From an uncultured Blautia sp. (GTDB lineage: Bacteria > Bacillota > Clostridia > Lachnospirales > Lachnospiraceae), in the NCBI RefSeq assembly GCF_934372025.1, contig NZ_CAKROJ010000041.1, forward strand, positions 1 through 20,316: DNA of 20,316 nucleotides. Reading direction: 5' to 3'. The translations under genes were made by a program, and so were the position numbers. Shown piece by piece: positions 1-7,704 of this stretch (its first letter is position 1; each line of letters starts with the position of its first letter). The notes beneath the pieces were generated by a model that was given only the letters and a program-made list of their open reading frames with translations, made no database searches and was not told the DNA's origin.

Positions 1-28
1 CTCCTTCAGTACAAATATTTTTCACTTT

Positions 29-57
29 ATTATACTCTCCGTCTATTTTCTCATCAA
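29..57 (-). promoter_or_regulatory. Sigma-A promoter for a gene beyond the left edge
   Basis: On the minus strand, a -35 box TTGATG (52-57) and a perfect -10 box TATAAT (29-34) are separated by exactly 17 bases. About 25 bases downstream, at the very start of the window, lies AAGGAG (1-6), a good ribosome binding site. The gene it serves must start just outside the window. Confidence 0.65.
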
Positions 58-89
58 TGCCAATTTGTTGTCATATAGATAAATACACG

Positions 90-121
90 AAAAACGGCCG
101 ATACTCTATTGAATATCGGCC
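90..121 (-). terminator. Intrinsic terminator after the NagD-like gene
   Basis: A perfect 8-bp stem, GGCCGATA (96-103) with TATCGGCC (114-121), encloses a 10-base loop. Read on the minus strand it is followed by GTTTTTC. It sits about 20 bases beyond the stop codon of the HAD phosphatase gene, where a terminator is expected. Confidence 0.8.
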
Positions 122-141
122 ATATAATAAACTGTATATTT

Positions 142-972
142 TCAATTCATGTTCTTAGCTTCTTTTACAATCTCGCCTACTCCGGATAAAATAACGGTCG
201 GCTGATATGCGTATTTTGACGGTGTATTCTCATCTGAAATTCCTGATAAAACCAGTACTGTTGCTACACCACTTTCGGTTCCTGCAATAATATCTGTATC
301 CATACGATCCCCTATGATTACCGCTTCTTCAGAATGACATCCCAGTAATCTGAGGCCAGTCCGCATCATAAGAGGATTTGGTTTTCCACAGAAATATGCC
401 TGTTTGCCTGTTGCTATTTCAATCGGCGCAACCAATGCTCCGCAGGCAGGTGCAATTCCATTTTCAATTGGACCTGATACATCTGAATTTGAGCCGATAA
501 GTTTTGCACCATTCAGTACAAGATTAACTGCTTTGGTAAGTGTTTCCAGGGAATAATTTCTTCCTTCACCAATCACAACATAGTCCGGATTCATGTCATT
601 CATTACAATCCCTGCATCATATAATGCGTTGGTCAGTCCTGCTTCTCCTACTGCAAACACCGAGCAGCCCGGAGCCTGCTGTTTCAGGAACTCTGCCGTA
701 GCTAATGCACTTGTGTAAAAATGTTCTTCTGGAACATCAAGTCCCATACGCAGCAGCTTCTGACGCAGCTCTTTTTGTGTCATTCCACTGTTATTTGTCA
801 AAAATAAATATTGTTTATTTTCTTCCTGAAGCCAGGCCACAAACTCTTTCACACCCGGCAGTAATCTGTTTCCATGATAGATGACTCCATCCATGTCGCA
901 GATAAATCCCTTTTTGGAATTAAAATCAATCACATTCTTCACCTTTTGCCCGGCTGCTGTTACAGCATTCAC
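142..972 (-). CDS. NagD-like HAD-superfamily phosphatase (HAD-IIA)
   Basis: This is a cytoplasmic HAD-superfamily phosphatase of the NagD/4-nitrophenylphosphatase type, 276 residues, the usual family length. Motif I DMDGV (nucleophile Asp26, acid/base Asp28) is followed by motif II TNNSG (59-63), the motif III lysine in GKPNP (Lys197) and motif IV GDRMDTD (Asp222, Asp226). The C2-type cap between motifs II and III marks subclass IIA. The physiological substrate cannot be read from sequence; relatives hydrolyse small phosphate esters such as sugar or nucleotide monophosphates. The start at 972 has GGAGGTGA almost touching the ATG. A GTG about 13 codons further in, with AAGGTG before it, is a possible alternative, so the first ~13 residues are uncertain. 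It follows the GMP synthase subunit gene by 126 bases with no clear terminator between them, so read-through is possible. Confidence 0.9.
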   Translation of the reverse strand: MNAVTAAGQKVKNVIDFNSKKGFICDMDGVIYHGNRLLPGVKEFVAWLQEENKQYLFLTNNSGMTQKELRQKLLRMGLDVPEEHFYTSALATAEFLKQQAPGCSVFAVGEAGLTNALYDAGIVMNDMNPDYVVIGEGRNYSLETLTKAVNLVLNGAKLIGSNSDVSGPIENGIAPACGALVAPIEIATGKQAYFCGKPNPLMMRTGLRLLGCHSEEAVIIGDRMDTDIIAGTESGVATVLVLSGISDENTPSKYAYQPTVILSGVGEIVKEAKNMN

Positions 973-1098
973 CTCCAGGCATCCTTTTCTTTCATCGTTT
1001 TAAACAAAAAAACGATAACAAAAGTATATAAAATCCTTAATCGTGATACTGTAAAAAATGTGTAAAAATCCCAAAACGCCTTTGTATTTACAAATATT

Positions 1099-2088
1099 CT
1101 ATTCAAACTCTACAGTGCCGGTCGGCTTCGGTGTGAAGTCATAAAGTACACGGTTGATTCCAGCAACTTCGTGTGTGATACGATCTGTGATATGAACCAT
1201 CAGTTCGTGTGGGATTTCAGCAACAGTTGCTGTCATAACATCTGTTGTGCATACTGCACGAACGATACAGCACCACTCAAAAGCACGTTTGCCATCCTTG
1301 ATTCCGGTAGATCTGAATTCCGGAACAACTGTGAAATACTGCCATACTTTTCCTTCCAGTCCGTTCTTTGCAAATTCTTCACGAAGAATTGCATCAGATT
1401 CACGAACAGCTTCCAGACGATCACGTGTGATAGCACCTGGGCAGCGAACACCAAGTCCCGGTCCCGGGAATGGCTGACGATAAACCATACCATGTGGCAG
1501 ACCAAGTTCATCACCAACAACACGAACCTCATCCTTAAACAGGATTCTGACTGGCTCTACGAGTTCAAAAGCCATATCCTCCGGAAGTCCACCGGCATTA
1601 TGATGAGCCTTGATTCCTTCTTCTGATTCAAGGATATCCGGCCAGATTGTACCCTGTGCCAGGAATTCAATTCCTTCAAGTTTTCTTGCTTCTTCAGCAA
1701 ATACTTCGATGAATTCTCCACCGATGATTTTTCTCTTTGTCTCAGGATCATCGACTCCTGCCAGTTTTTCAAGGAAACGATCTGTCGCATCCACGTAAAC
1801 AAGGTTTGCGTTCATCTGATTGCGGAATACTTCAATTACTTCCTCTGGTTCACCTTTACGAAGCAGACCATGATTAACATGAACACATACTAACTGCTGA
1901 CCGATTGCCTTGATCAGAAGCGCTGCAACAACAGATGAATCAACTCCACCTGAAAGTGCAAGAAGAACTTTCTTATCTCCTACCTGTTCTTTGATCAGTG
2001 CAACCTGCTCGTCAATAAAAGCCTTTGCAAGTTCCGGTGTTGTAATTCTTTCCATATCAGCTGGACGTCTGATTTCAGTAACGTTCAT
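1099..2088 (-). CDS. guaA: GMP synthase ATP-pyrophosphatase subunit, free-standing
   Basis: This encodes the ATP-PPase and dimerisation half of GMP synthase, which adenylates XMP and replaces the adenylate with ammonia to give GMP in purine synthesis. The PP-loop SGGVDSS lies about 47 residues from the chosen start. The family stretches LAQGT.WPD, HHN.GGLP, LFKDEVR..G.ELGLP and PFPGPGLG follow, with the dimerisation domain ending in GTVEFE. At 329 residues it matches the C-terminal part of ordinary bacterial GuaA (about 525) and has no N-terminal glutaminase domain. I place the start at 2088, not 2109, because GAGGAGG lies eight bases before that ATG while the upstream ATG has no site. The segment between WPDILES and HHN is several residues shorter than in E. 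coli GuaA. A strong dedicated promoter precedes it, so this does not look like a truncated remnant. The glutaminase partner is not in this window. Confidence 0.9.
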   Translation of the reverse strand: MNVTEIRRPADMERITTPELAKAFIDEQVALIKEQVGDKKVLLALSGGVDSSVVAALLIKAIGQQLVCVHVNHGLLRKGEPEEVIEVFRNQMNANLVYVDATDRFLEKLAGVDDPETKRKIIGGEFIEVFAEEARKLEGIEFLAQGTIWPDILESEEGIKAHHNAGGLPEDMAFELVEPVRILFKDEVRVVGDELGLPHGMVYRQPFPGPGLGVRCPGAITRDRLEAVRESDAILREEFAKNGLEGKVWQYFTVVPEFRSTGIKDGKRAFEWCCIVRAVCTTDVMTATVAEIPHELMVHITDRITHEVAGINRVLYDFTPKPTGTVEFE

Positions 2089-2130
2089 TGGAAACTCCTC
2101 CTCATCCATTAAAGATTTGTTATCCTTTAA

Positions 2131-2159
2131 ATTATAAATGACAGGTGAATTTTTGACAA
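2131..2159 (-). promoter_or_regulatory. Strong sigma-A promoter of the GMP synthase gene
   Basis: On the minus strand, TTGTCA (2154-2159) and a consensus TATAAT (2131-2136) are 17 bases apart. Transcription would begin about 35 bases before the start codon at 2088, leaving a short leader that contains the GAGGAGG ribosome binding site. The leader is too short for a purine riboswitch, and I see no aptamer. Confidence 0.8.
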
Positions 2160-2214
2160 CCTTTATTTGAAATACCGTTTTTTTTTAGTCAAAATGAACA
2201 AACCGCTGTTTTTG

Positions 2215-3033
2215 TTATCTGCACTTCAGGCTGACATCTCCGCTATCGGTCCTGATCACCAGATTACCACCCTTTCCTTTCTGGGTGTAAGAAATATCGC
2301 TGTCATCCTCATCCTCCAGCACTTTTCCCCCCAGCGCATCATCTGCATTGATATTTCCCATCTCAGTATCCACTTGTATGTTCCAAGTACGCATCACAGC
2401 TTCTTTACCAATAAAACAAAGGGTTCCCATGTCAGTATCTACTTTCAAATCTTCGAAATCACAATTTTTAAAAAACATATCTCCTGAATCCGTCTGAACA
2501 GTGCCATTTTCAATCTCACAGTCATTCAGAAGCACATTTCCCAGATCTGATTTGATATTTGCTGTCTTCCATTTCTGACCTTCCGGTACATAAAGTGTTA
2601 CCACATTTTCATCCGTAGTAAGTAGGTTTCCACCAAAAAGTCCTGATAAAAATCCGATATCAACATGATAATAGCTCTTACCATCATTGCTATTTTCCTG
2701 AATCGTTAATTTACCATCCCTTACTTGATAACTGATCGGCTCTTTCTTCTGGTCAGAGGCCTGATAAGAAATATAACAGAACTGATCATCCGAGCTGACC
2801 ACCTGCAGATTCATATCTGACATGGAAATATCTACGGAATCGAAATCATCAAGCTTTGTCTTCTCAAGGACTGCCTCATTATCACTTCTTTTTGCAGATC
2901 CTTCCAGCCGGTTCAAATCTGCTTCCTTCACATATTTACTTCCACCACTTGCAGCACCGATTCCCAGCAGAACTGCACCACATACACAGCATCCTACTCC
3001 TGCTGCCAGCCATGCCTTTACCCATCTTTTCAT
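2215..3033 (-). CDS. DUF4097-family membrane-anchored beta-repeat protein
   Basis: This 272-residue protein has a short basic N-terminus, a single hydrophobic segment (about residues 7-27, with a Gly/Cys-rich AAGVGCCVCGAVLLGIGAA), and a long extracytoplasmic region of repeating strands. Those strands (QTDSGDMFFKNCDFEDLKVDTDMGTL, shown here by the spaced T/S-D-x-G-D/N pattern) are typical of DUF4097 right-handed beta-solenoid proteins. No catalytic motif is visible. The start at 3033 is chosen because it lies four bases after the stop of the preceding DUF1700 gene with GAGAGG upstream; the longer reading from 3081 would run through that gene. PadR-DUF1700-DUF4097 cassettes are common in Firmicutes and are thought to take part in envelope regulation, but the molecular role is not established. 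Confidence 0.85.
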   Translation of the reverse strand: MKRWVKAWLAAGVGCCVCGAVLLGIGAASGGSKYVKEADLNRLEGSAKRSDNEAVLEKTKLDDFDSVDISMSDMNLQVVSSDDQFCYISYQASDQKKEPISYQVRDGKLTIQENSNDGKSYYHVDIGFLSGLFGGNLLTTDENVVTLYVPEGQKWKTANIKSDLGNVLLNDCEIENGTVQTDSGDMFFKNCDFEDLKVDTDMGTLCFIGKEAVMRTWNIQVDTEMGNINADDALGGKVLEDEDDSDISYTQKGKGGNLVIRTDSGDVSLKCR

Positions 3034-3037
3034 CGCC

Positions 3038-3649
3038 CTAACCTCTCTTTCTGCCTGTAACACGTCGCACCAGCTTTGCAATCAGCATGCCGCTCCATTT
3101 ACACAGATATACGCACAACAGTACACCAAGAATGCCTGCTCCTACAGCCAGCAGTCCGCTTCCTGCGAGCATTGCAAATCCGCTCATTGAAAACGGAACT
3201 GCCAGTATACCACGAATAAAAACCTTACCACCAACCATCAACAGAGCTGCTGCAAACAGCACTACACATAACAGAACTGCAAATGCACACACGACTAATG
3301 AAAGAACAACTGCTGCCAGAGTTGCCAGAAGCGGGGCTCCCACCGGCGCCGCAAATAACACCAGTAATGCAATCCATACCACATGCTTTCCGGAGCCTTT
3401 CTGTTCGGCTCTGGTCTGTCCGTCTGCTTCATAGTTCTGGTGATCTTCAATCTTCTTATCCAGAAGATTAGTCATAAGATCTCTGGCAGCCTCCTTCGGC
3501 GTGCCAAGTTCCTTCATCAGTTCTTCTGCGCCTTCCTCATCTGTCTCCTGAAAATACTCGGTAAAATAATCCATCGCATCTTCATATTCCTGTCTCGGAA
3601 GCTTGCGCAGATATTTATGCAATTGATTCAGATATTCTTCTCTGCTCAA
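3038..3649 (-). CDS. DUF1700-family membrane protein with TTG start
   Basis: The N-terminal ~75 residues are a charged helical DUF1700 domain (SREEYLNQL.KYLRKLP..E, then YF.EYFQE..EEG.EELM.ELGTPKEAA). The remainder is strongly hydrophobic with about three to four membrane segments, ending in a basic tail VRRVTGRKRG. Total length is 203 residues, normal for the family. The start is TTG at 3647-3649, supported by GGGAGG eight bases upstream and by a TTGA overlap with the PadR stop codon, a sign of translational coupling. Its stop is four bases from the next start. In similar cassettes this protein is proposed to work with the PadR regulator or the DUF4097 protein at the membrane; that is inference here. 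Confidence 0.85.
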   Translation of the reverse strand: MSREEYLNQLHKYLRKLPRQEYEDAMDYFTEYFQETDEEGAEELMKELGTPKEAARDLMTNLLDKKIEDHQNYEADGQTRAEQKGSGKHVVWIALLVLFAAPVGAPLLATLAAVVLSLVVCAFAVLLCVVLFAAALLMVGGKVFIRGILAVPFSMSGFAMLAGSGLLAVGAGILGVLLCVYLCKWSGMLIAKLVRRVTGRKRG

Positions 3650-3963
3650 CCTCTTATCCTCCCTTCAATGATCCCATCTACCGTATCTTTGTAAATTTTC
3701 CATTCATTGCTCAGATATGCGATCTGTGCCTTTCCTTCTTCTGTAATTGAGTAGTATTTTCGTTTTCTTCCCTGATACTCCTGCGAATACGTGGTCAGAT
3801 ATCCTGCATTCTGTAATTTCTTTAATATCGGATAAAGCGTAGATTCTTTAATGTCAGCAGCCTTCTTTACGGTCTGACTGATCTCATAACCATAAGAATC
3901 CCTGCTCTCTATCACCGTCAGGATTATGTATTCGATCAGTAATGCTGATACCGGAAAATACAT
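3646..3963 (-). CDS. PadR-family transcriptional repressor
   Basis: A 105-residue winged-helix protein of the short PadR type (PadR-s1). Visible signatures are LIEYIILTVIESRDSYGYEI at the N-terminus, the recognition region IKESTLYPILKKLQNAGYL, and the wing GRKRKYYSITEEGKA. The start is set at 3963 because GGGAGGTGA lies at proper distance, giving MYFPVSALL; the upstream ATG at 3978 overlaps that site. It is the first gene of a three-gene operon and overlaps the next gene by four bases. Two near-identical AT-rich sites flank its promoter, so it probably represses its own operon. The inducing signal is unknown; relatives respond to phenolics, antibiotics or envelope stress. Confidence 0.9.
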   Translation of the reverse strand: MYFPVSALLIEYIILTVIESRDSYGYEISQTVKKAADIKESTLYPILKKLQNAGYLTTYSQEYQGRKRKYYSITEEGKAQIAYLSNEWKIYKDTVDGIIEGRIRG

Positions 3964-3980
3964 TGAATCACCTCCCAAAA

Positions 3981-4003
3981 CATATGTAAAATATTTATAT
4001 ATA
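3981..4003. promoter_or_regulatory. Putative PadR operator, proximal copy
   Basis: A 23-bp AT-rich near-palindrome whose right end touches the -10 box of the padR promoter. It matches the distal copy at 4034-4056 at 20 of 23 positions. A repressor bound here would block open-complex formation. Assignment to PadR is inference from position. Confidence 0.5.
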
Positions 4004-4031
4004 ATATACGTCGGAAACGGACGGATGTCAA
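4003..4031 (-). promoter_or_regulatory. Promoter of the PadR-DUF1700-DUF4097 operon
   Basis: On the minus strand, a consensus TTGACA (4026-4031) and TATATT (4003-4008) are spaced by 17 bases, the optimum. It lies exactly between the two 23-bp repeats and about 40 bases before the padR start codon. Confidence 0.8.
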
Positions 4032-4033
4032 TA

Positions 4034-4056
4034 CATATATAAAATTTTTATATATT
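4034..4056. promoter_or_regulatory. Putative PadR operator, distal copy
   Basis: This is the second 23-bp AT-rich near-palindrome, immediately upstream of the -35 box. It starts 53 bp from the proximal copy, about five helical turns, so two repressor dimers would sit on the same face of the DNA. Confidence 0.5.
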
Positions 4057-4084
4057 CTGTAACCAAAAGATGTTCCACAGAAAA

Positions 4085-4128
4085 GGCCTGCCCTTGGAGA
4101 ATATAAAATAGTTCTCCATGAGCAGGCC
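4085..4128 (-). terminator. Strong terminator ending the nine-gene transporter operon
   Basis: GGCCTGC (4085-4091) pairs with GCAGGCC (4122-4128), and TGGAGAA (4095-4101) pairs with TTCTCCA (4112-4118), separated by a small internal loop. Minus-strand transcripts then read TTTTCT. It lies about 65 bases beyond the stop of the last ABC gene. It separates this operon from the padR promoter. A T-rich run on the other side means it could also work in the plus direction. Confidence 0.85.
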
Positions 4129-4192
4129 CTTCTTATTTTTGAACTCCTCACATTGTACATATGAATGAACACACAAACATTCCGGATTATTT

Positions 4193-5983
4193 TTATGCAT
4201 TCTGTTTCTTACTCGACATTTGCCCTGATTTCATTTCTTCGCTGTTTTCCAACAGCTTTTTTAAATATCCGTTTTTCTTCATTAGTTCTTTAAATGTTCC
4301 CATCTCAACTATTTTTCCATGATCCAGACAGATAATCCGATCCGCAGATTTAATCGTAGATAATCTGTGTGCTATCATCACTACCGTACAGTTTTTGGCA
4401 CTTCGCTCTATCGACTCCTGGATCTTTCTTTCATTTTCAGTATCAAGATTGGATACAGCTTCATCGAAAACCAAAATCGGAGAATCTTTTAGCAGTGCTC
4501 TTGCTATCGCTATACGCTGTCTCTGACCACCGGATAGTTTTACCCCGCCTTCTCCTGCAATCGTCTGATAACCATCCGGAAGCTCTGTAATAAATTCATG
4601 GGCGAATGCTTTCCTTGCTGCCTCCATTACTTCTTCATCCGTTGCACTGCTTCTTCCGAGACGAATATTCTCCAAAATCGGTATCTGAAATAAATACACA
4701 TCCTGTAATACCGTGGCATACATTTCATTCAGGCTCCTTAAAGATATGTCTCGTATATCTTTTCCTCCAATACGAATACATCCTTTTTCAGGCTCCCAGT
4801 TTCGAAGCAGTAACTGGATACAAGTTGTTTTTCCTGCACCGGATGCCCCTGCAATGGCTACATGTTCCCCCGGTTGAATCCGAAATGAAATATCTTCCAC
4901 AGCAGCCTCCAGATCCTCTCTGTATCGAAAACTTACATTCTCAAAACATATTTCCGGTGTCAGATCCTTTGTATTGATATCATTTCCGGAATTCTGTACC
5001 AGCGGTTTTGCTTCCAGCACCCGGTAAATCCGGTCTGCTGCTGCAAAAATCAACCCAAAGTTTCTTGCTGTATTGCAGACCTCAATGACAGGTCCCAGAA
5101 TCATTGCAGACAGTACCACAATAACTGTATACATGGAAACTGCCATTCCGTCCTTTCCTACATACCATGCCGCTATCAGTGCCGCCACAAGGCCGGATAC
5201 TCCAAGTACCATCTGAAGCAGCATTCCTTCTGTACCCAGCCGTTTACTGTATGAAAACTGCTTTTTATACATACGTTCCAGGTATGCCCTGTTCTTTTCC
5301 TCGTATCCTGTTCTATAATTCAGAGTCAGTATTTCTTTTAATCCCTGCACTCCTTCTAACGTTACCGCATTGGCATCTGCCAGAGCTTCCCTGACTTCTC
5401 TTCCCTGTGCATCTGCTTTCTTTTTCATCCATATCGGTATGATGACCGCTGTTACTGCCAAAAGAAGCATTACCAGATCCAGAATCGGAAGTATCTGCCA
5501 TAAAATAATCATTAAAATAACAGGTGTAATAATTGCAACCAGAACACTTCCAAAGGTATGGGCAAAAAACCATTCCATGATCTCTACATCTCCCATTAAT
5601 GTGGATGCAAGCTGTCCTGAACGCATATTCAGCAAAATTGCCGGCGACACTCTTTCTATAGAATCAAACAACTGTATTCGAAAATCAGCAAGTACCTTAA
5701 ATGCCACATCGTGGCAAATCCACATTTCCAACACGTAAAACACAATCCGGATGATAATTACTGCTATCGTAGCCGCGATCACATAATTCAGTTCCTGCAT
5801 CAGTTTTCCATCAATTGCCAGACCTACTGTCCATGCCCCAAGCACAGATGCAGCCACCATCGATAACTGATTTCCCACTCCTGCCGCAATTGCCGCCACC
5901 ATACGCAGACGATATTTTTTCAGCCTCTTCGAGAGCCGTATGACATTTTTCAATCTTGTAAATTTCTGTTCTTCTTTATTCAT
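4193..5983 (-). CDS. Exporter-fold ABC transporter, second subunit (CydC/YbtQ-like)
   Basis: A 596-residue half-transporter with an N-terminal six-helix domain (about 30-310) fused to an ATPase. The ATPase has Walker A GASGAGKT (379-386), signature LSGGQ (483-487), Walker B ILVFDE with catalytic Glu508, and the H-loop histidine in IAHRLST (539). Its start overlaps the stop of the preceding half-transporter by eight bases, so the two are almost certainly made together as a heterodimer. Both ATP sites look catalytically intact, unlike many asymmetric exporters. Exporter-fold heterodimers include CydDC (thiol export) and YbtPQ/IrtAB (siderophore import), so direction cannot be decided from sequence. 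As last gene of the cobalamin-riboswitch operon it probably moves a compound linked to the upstream metal importer and methyltransferases. Confidence 0.9.
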   Translation of the reverse strand: MNKEEQKFTRLKNVIRLSKRLKKYRLRMVAAIAAGVGNQLSMVAASVLGAWTVGLAIDGKLMQELNYVIAATIAVIIIRIVFYVLEMWICHDVAFKVLADFRIQLFDSIERVSPAILLNMRSGQLASTLMGDVEIMEWFFAHTFGSVLVAIITPVILMIILWQILPILDLVMLLLAVTAVIIPIWMKKKADAQGREVREALADANAVTLEGVQGLKEILTLNYRTGYEEKNRAYLERMYKKQFSYSKRLGTEGMLLQMVLGVSGLVAALIAAWYVGKDGMAVSMYTVIVVLSAMILGPVIEVCNTARNFGLIFAAADRIYRVLEAKPLVQNSGNDINTKDLTPEICFENVSFRYREDLEAAVEDISFRIQPGEHVAIAGASGAGKTTCIQLLLRNWEPEKGCIRIGGKDIRDISLRSLNEMYATVLQDVYLFQIPILENIRLGRSSATDEEVMEAARKAFAHEFITELPDGYQTIAGEGGVKLSGGQRQRIAIARALLKDSPILVFDEAVSNLDTENERKIQESIERSAKNCTVVMIAHRLSTIKSADRIICLDHGKIVEMGTFKELMKKNGYLKKLLENSEEMKSGQMSSKKQNA

Positions 5984-7703
5984 AGCTTTGTGCCCTCACC
6001 AGATTCTGATAAATTTGATCTTTCTGCAGTAATTCCTCATGCGTTCCACATCCTTCTACACATCCATTCTGCATGACATAAATCCGATCCGCATCCTCAA
6101 TTGTCGTCATACGATGTGCGATCACCAAGGTTGTGCGATCCTTCATAGCCTCTTTCAGTGCATTTTGTATTTCCTGCTCATTTTTACAGTCCACACTGGA
6201 AGTTGCTTCATCCAGAATCAGAATTGGCGCATTCTTTAAGATTGCTCTGGCAATGGCAATTCTTTGTCTTTCTCCTCCGGAAAGCGTAGCTCCACGTTCT
6301 CCCACCAATGTGTCATATCCATTTGGAAGGTTTACAATAAATTCATGGGCATTCGCCGACATAGCCGCCTGCATGATCTCCGCATCCGATGCTTCTGGTC
6401 TGGCCATCCGGATATTATCCTTTACCGTACCATAAAACAGAAAACTATCCTGAAACACTACCGAAATCCGACTTCTCAGATAATCTGGTTCGAAGCTTCC
6501 CAATGCCTTCCCATCGATTTGAATTCTGTTTTTTTCAGTTTCATAAAATCCAAGGAGCAGATTTACAATTGTGGATTTCCCGGATCCTGACTTTCCTGCA
6601 ATTGCAGTAATCTTGCCGGACTCAAACACCATATCCACATTTTTTAATACATCGACGCCATCTTTTTCATATTGAAATGACAGATTTTGTAATACGATTT
6701 CCGGCTTCTCCCCAATTCCTGTATTCTGCAGATCTTCTTTTGTTTTTTCCGAAACCGGATAATCCAGAACATACAATAATTCCTCGGCAACTGATAATCC
6801 CGTATAACTGTTATGCCAGTAAATACTTAAATCATTCATCGGTTTCAGACATTCACCTGCCAGAAACAGAACCTGTATCAGTACTGCATAGGGAATCTTT
6901 CCCTGTGCCACATGAATGGCAGATAACAGGATGCTGATACTGGTTCCTGCTGTAATGCAGATCGTAATTAATGTAGAATCTGAAAGTGATATTCCCAGAT
7001 TTCTCATAGATTCTGCCGCAAATCCAATGGCCTGAGCCTTCAGCCTTCTTCCTTCTTTTCTGCTGACTCCCAGTGATTTCAAAGTACTCATCCCCTGCAT
7101 GTCATCGATATACTGTGCATTTAACTGTGCATATTCTTTCCAGTACAGTACCATTACATCTGATACTGCCGGCATAAATACATGCGGTACAATTACCGTC
7201 ACCGCCGACATAAAAAGAAGCAGAAGACCTACCGTCCGATCCAGGCGGCACATAAAAGATGTAATAAATATTGTGGTAAAAACAACCACCGCAATCTGTG
7301 GTATATACTGAGTCAAAAAGGCTTCCAGCGATTCTACACCATCTGTAATCAGTGACTGGAGATTTCCGGTTCTCTGGTCATTCTTAAAAGATGGGCCAAG
7401 AACCATTATCTTATCCAGAATCTGACTGCGGATCTCATTCTTCACTTTTGCTGCATATTTTTTCAAAAAATATTCCTGATACTTTATTAAACTCGCTCTG
7501 ATAAAAAGAGAAAGAAATTCTGCCAGAAAACACAGTAGAATTTCTTTCATATTTCTCTTCTCGCATACTGCTATAACCATTTTTGCAAGAAACCACGTCT
7601 GGGAAAACTGGGCACCCACTATGCCCAGCCCCAGTAAAATTCGGATTGCAGTTTCCTTCTTTGCATATTTCAGAAAATATACTAATCGAAAAAACTGGTT
7701 CAT
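5976..7703 (-). CDS. Exporter-fold ABC transporter, first subunit (CydD/YbtP-like)
   Basis: A 575-residue half-transporter: a six-helix membrane domain in the first ~310 residues, then an ATPase with Walker A GKSGSGKS (370-377), signature LSGGE (474-478), Walker B ILILDE (catalytic Glu499) and H-loop IAHRMTT (His530). Membrane-domain stretches such as QYIDDMQGMSTLKSLG and the region before AEELLYVLD recall CydD-type subunits. The start is placed at the ATG at 7703, one base after the stop of the upstream methyltransferase and nine bases after GGAG. An in-frame GTG at 7718 is the alternative but lies within that site. It pairs with the overlapping next gene. Substrate is unknown; operon context suggests a metal chelator or a methylated small molecule rather than a drug. 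Confidence 0.9.
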   Translation of the reverse strand: MNQFFRLVYFLKYAKKETAIRILLGLGIVGAQFSQTWFLAKMVIAVCEKRNMKEILLCFLAEFLSLFIRASLIKYQEYFLKKYAAKVKNEIRSQILDKIMVLGPSFKNDQRTGNLQSLITDGVESLEAFLTQYIPQIAVVVFTTIFITSFMCRLDRTVGLLLLFMSAVTVIVPHVFMPAVSDVMVLYWKEYAQLNAQYIDDMQGMSTLKSLGVSRKEGRRLKAQAIGFAAESMRNLGISLSDSTLITICITAGTSISILLSAIHVAQGKIPYAVLIQVLFLAGECLKPMNDLSIYWHNSYTGLSVAEELLYVLDYPVSEKTKEDLQNTGIGEKPEIVLQNLSFQYEKDGVDVLKNVDMVFESGKITAIAGKSGSGKSTIVNLLLGFYETEKNRIQIDGKALGSFEPDYLRSRISVVFQDSFLFYGTVKDNIRMARPEASDAEIMQAAMSANAHEFIVNLPNGYDTLVGERGATLSGGERQRIAIARAILKNAPILILDEATSSVDCKNEQEIQNALKEAMKDRTTLVIAHRMTTIEDADRIYVMQNGCVEGCGTHEELLQKDQIYQNLVRAQSYE

Positions 7704-7704
7704 C

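Noticed and set aside
994..1016. ATCGTTTT/AAAACGAT hairpin between the GMP synthase and NagD-like genes as a terminator
   Set aside because: The stem is AT-rich and no T run follows on the minus strand; it lies just before the next gene's ribosome binding site.
1171..1626. 151-codon plus-strand open frame opposite the GMP synthase gene
   Set aside because: It is antisense to a clearly conserved gene, has no ribosome binding site and gives a protein with no recognisable pattern.
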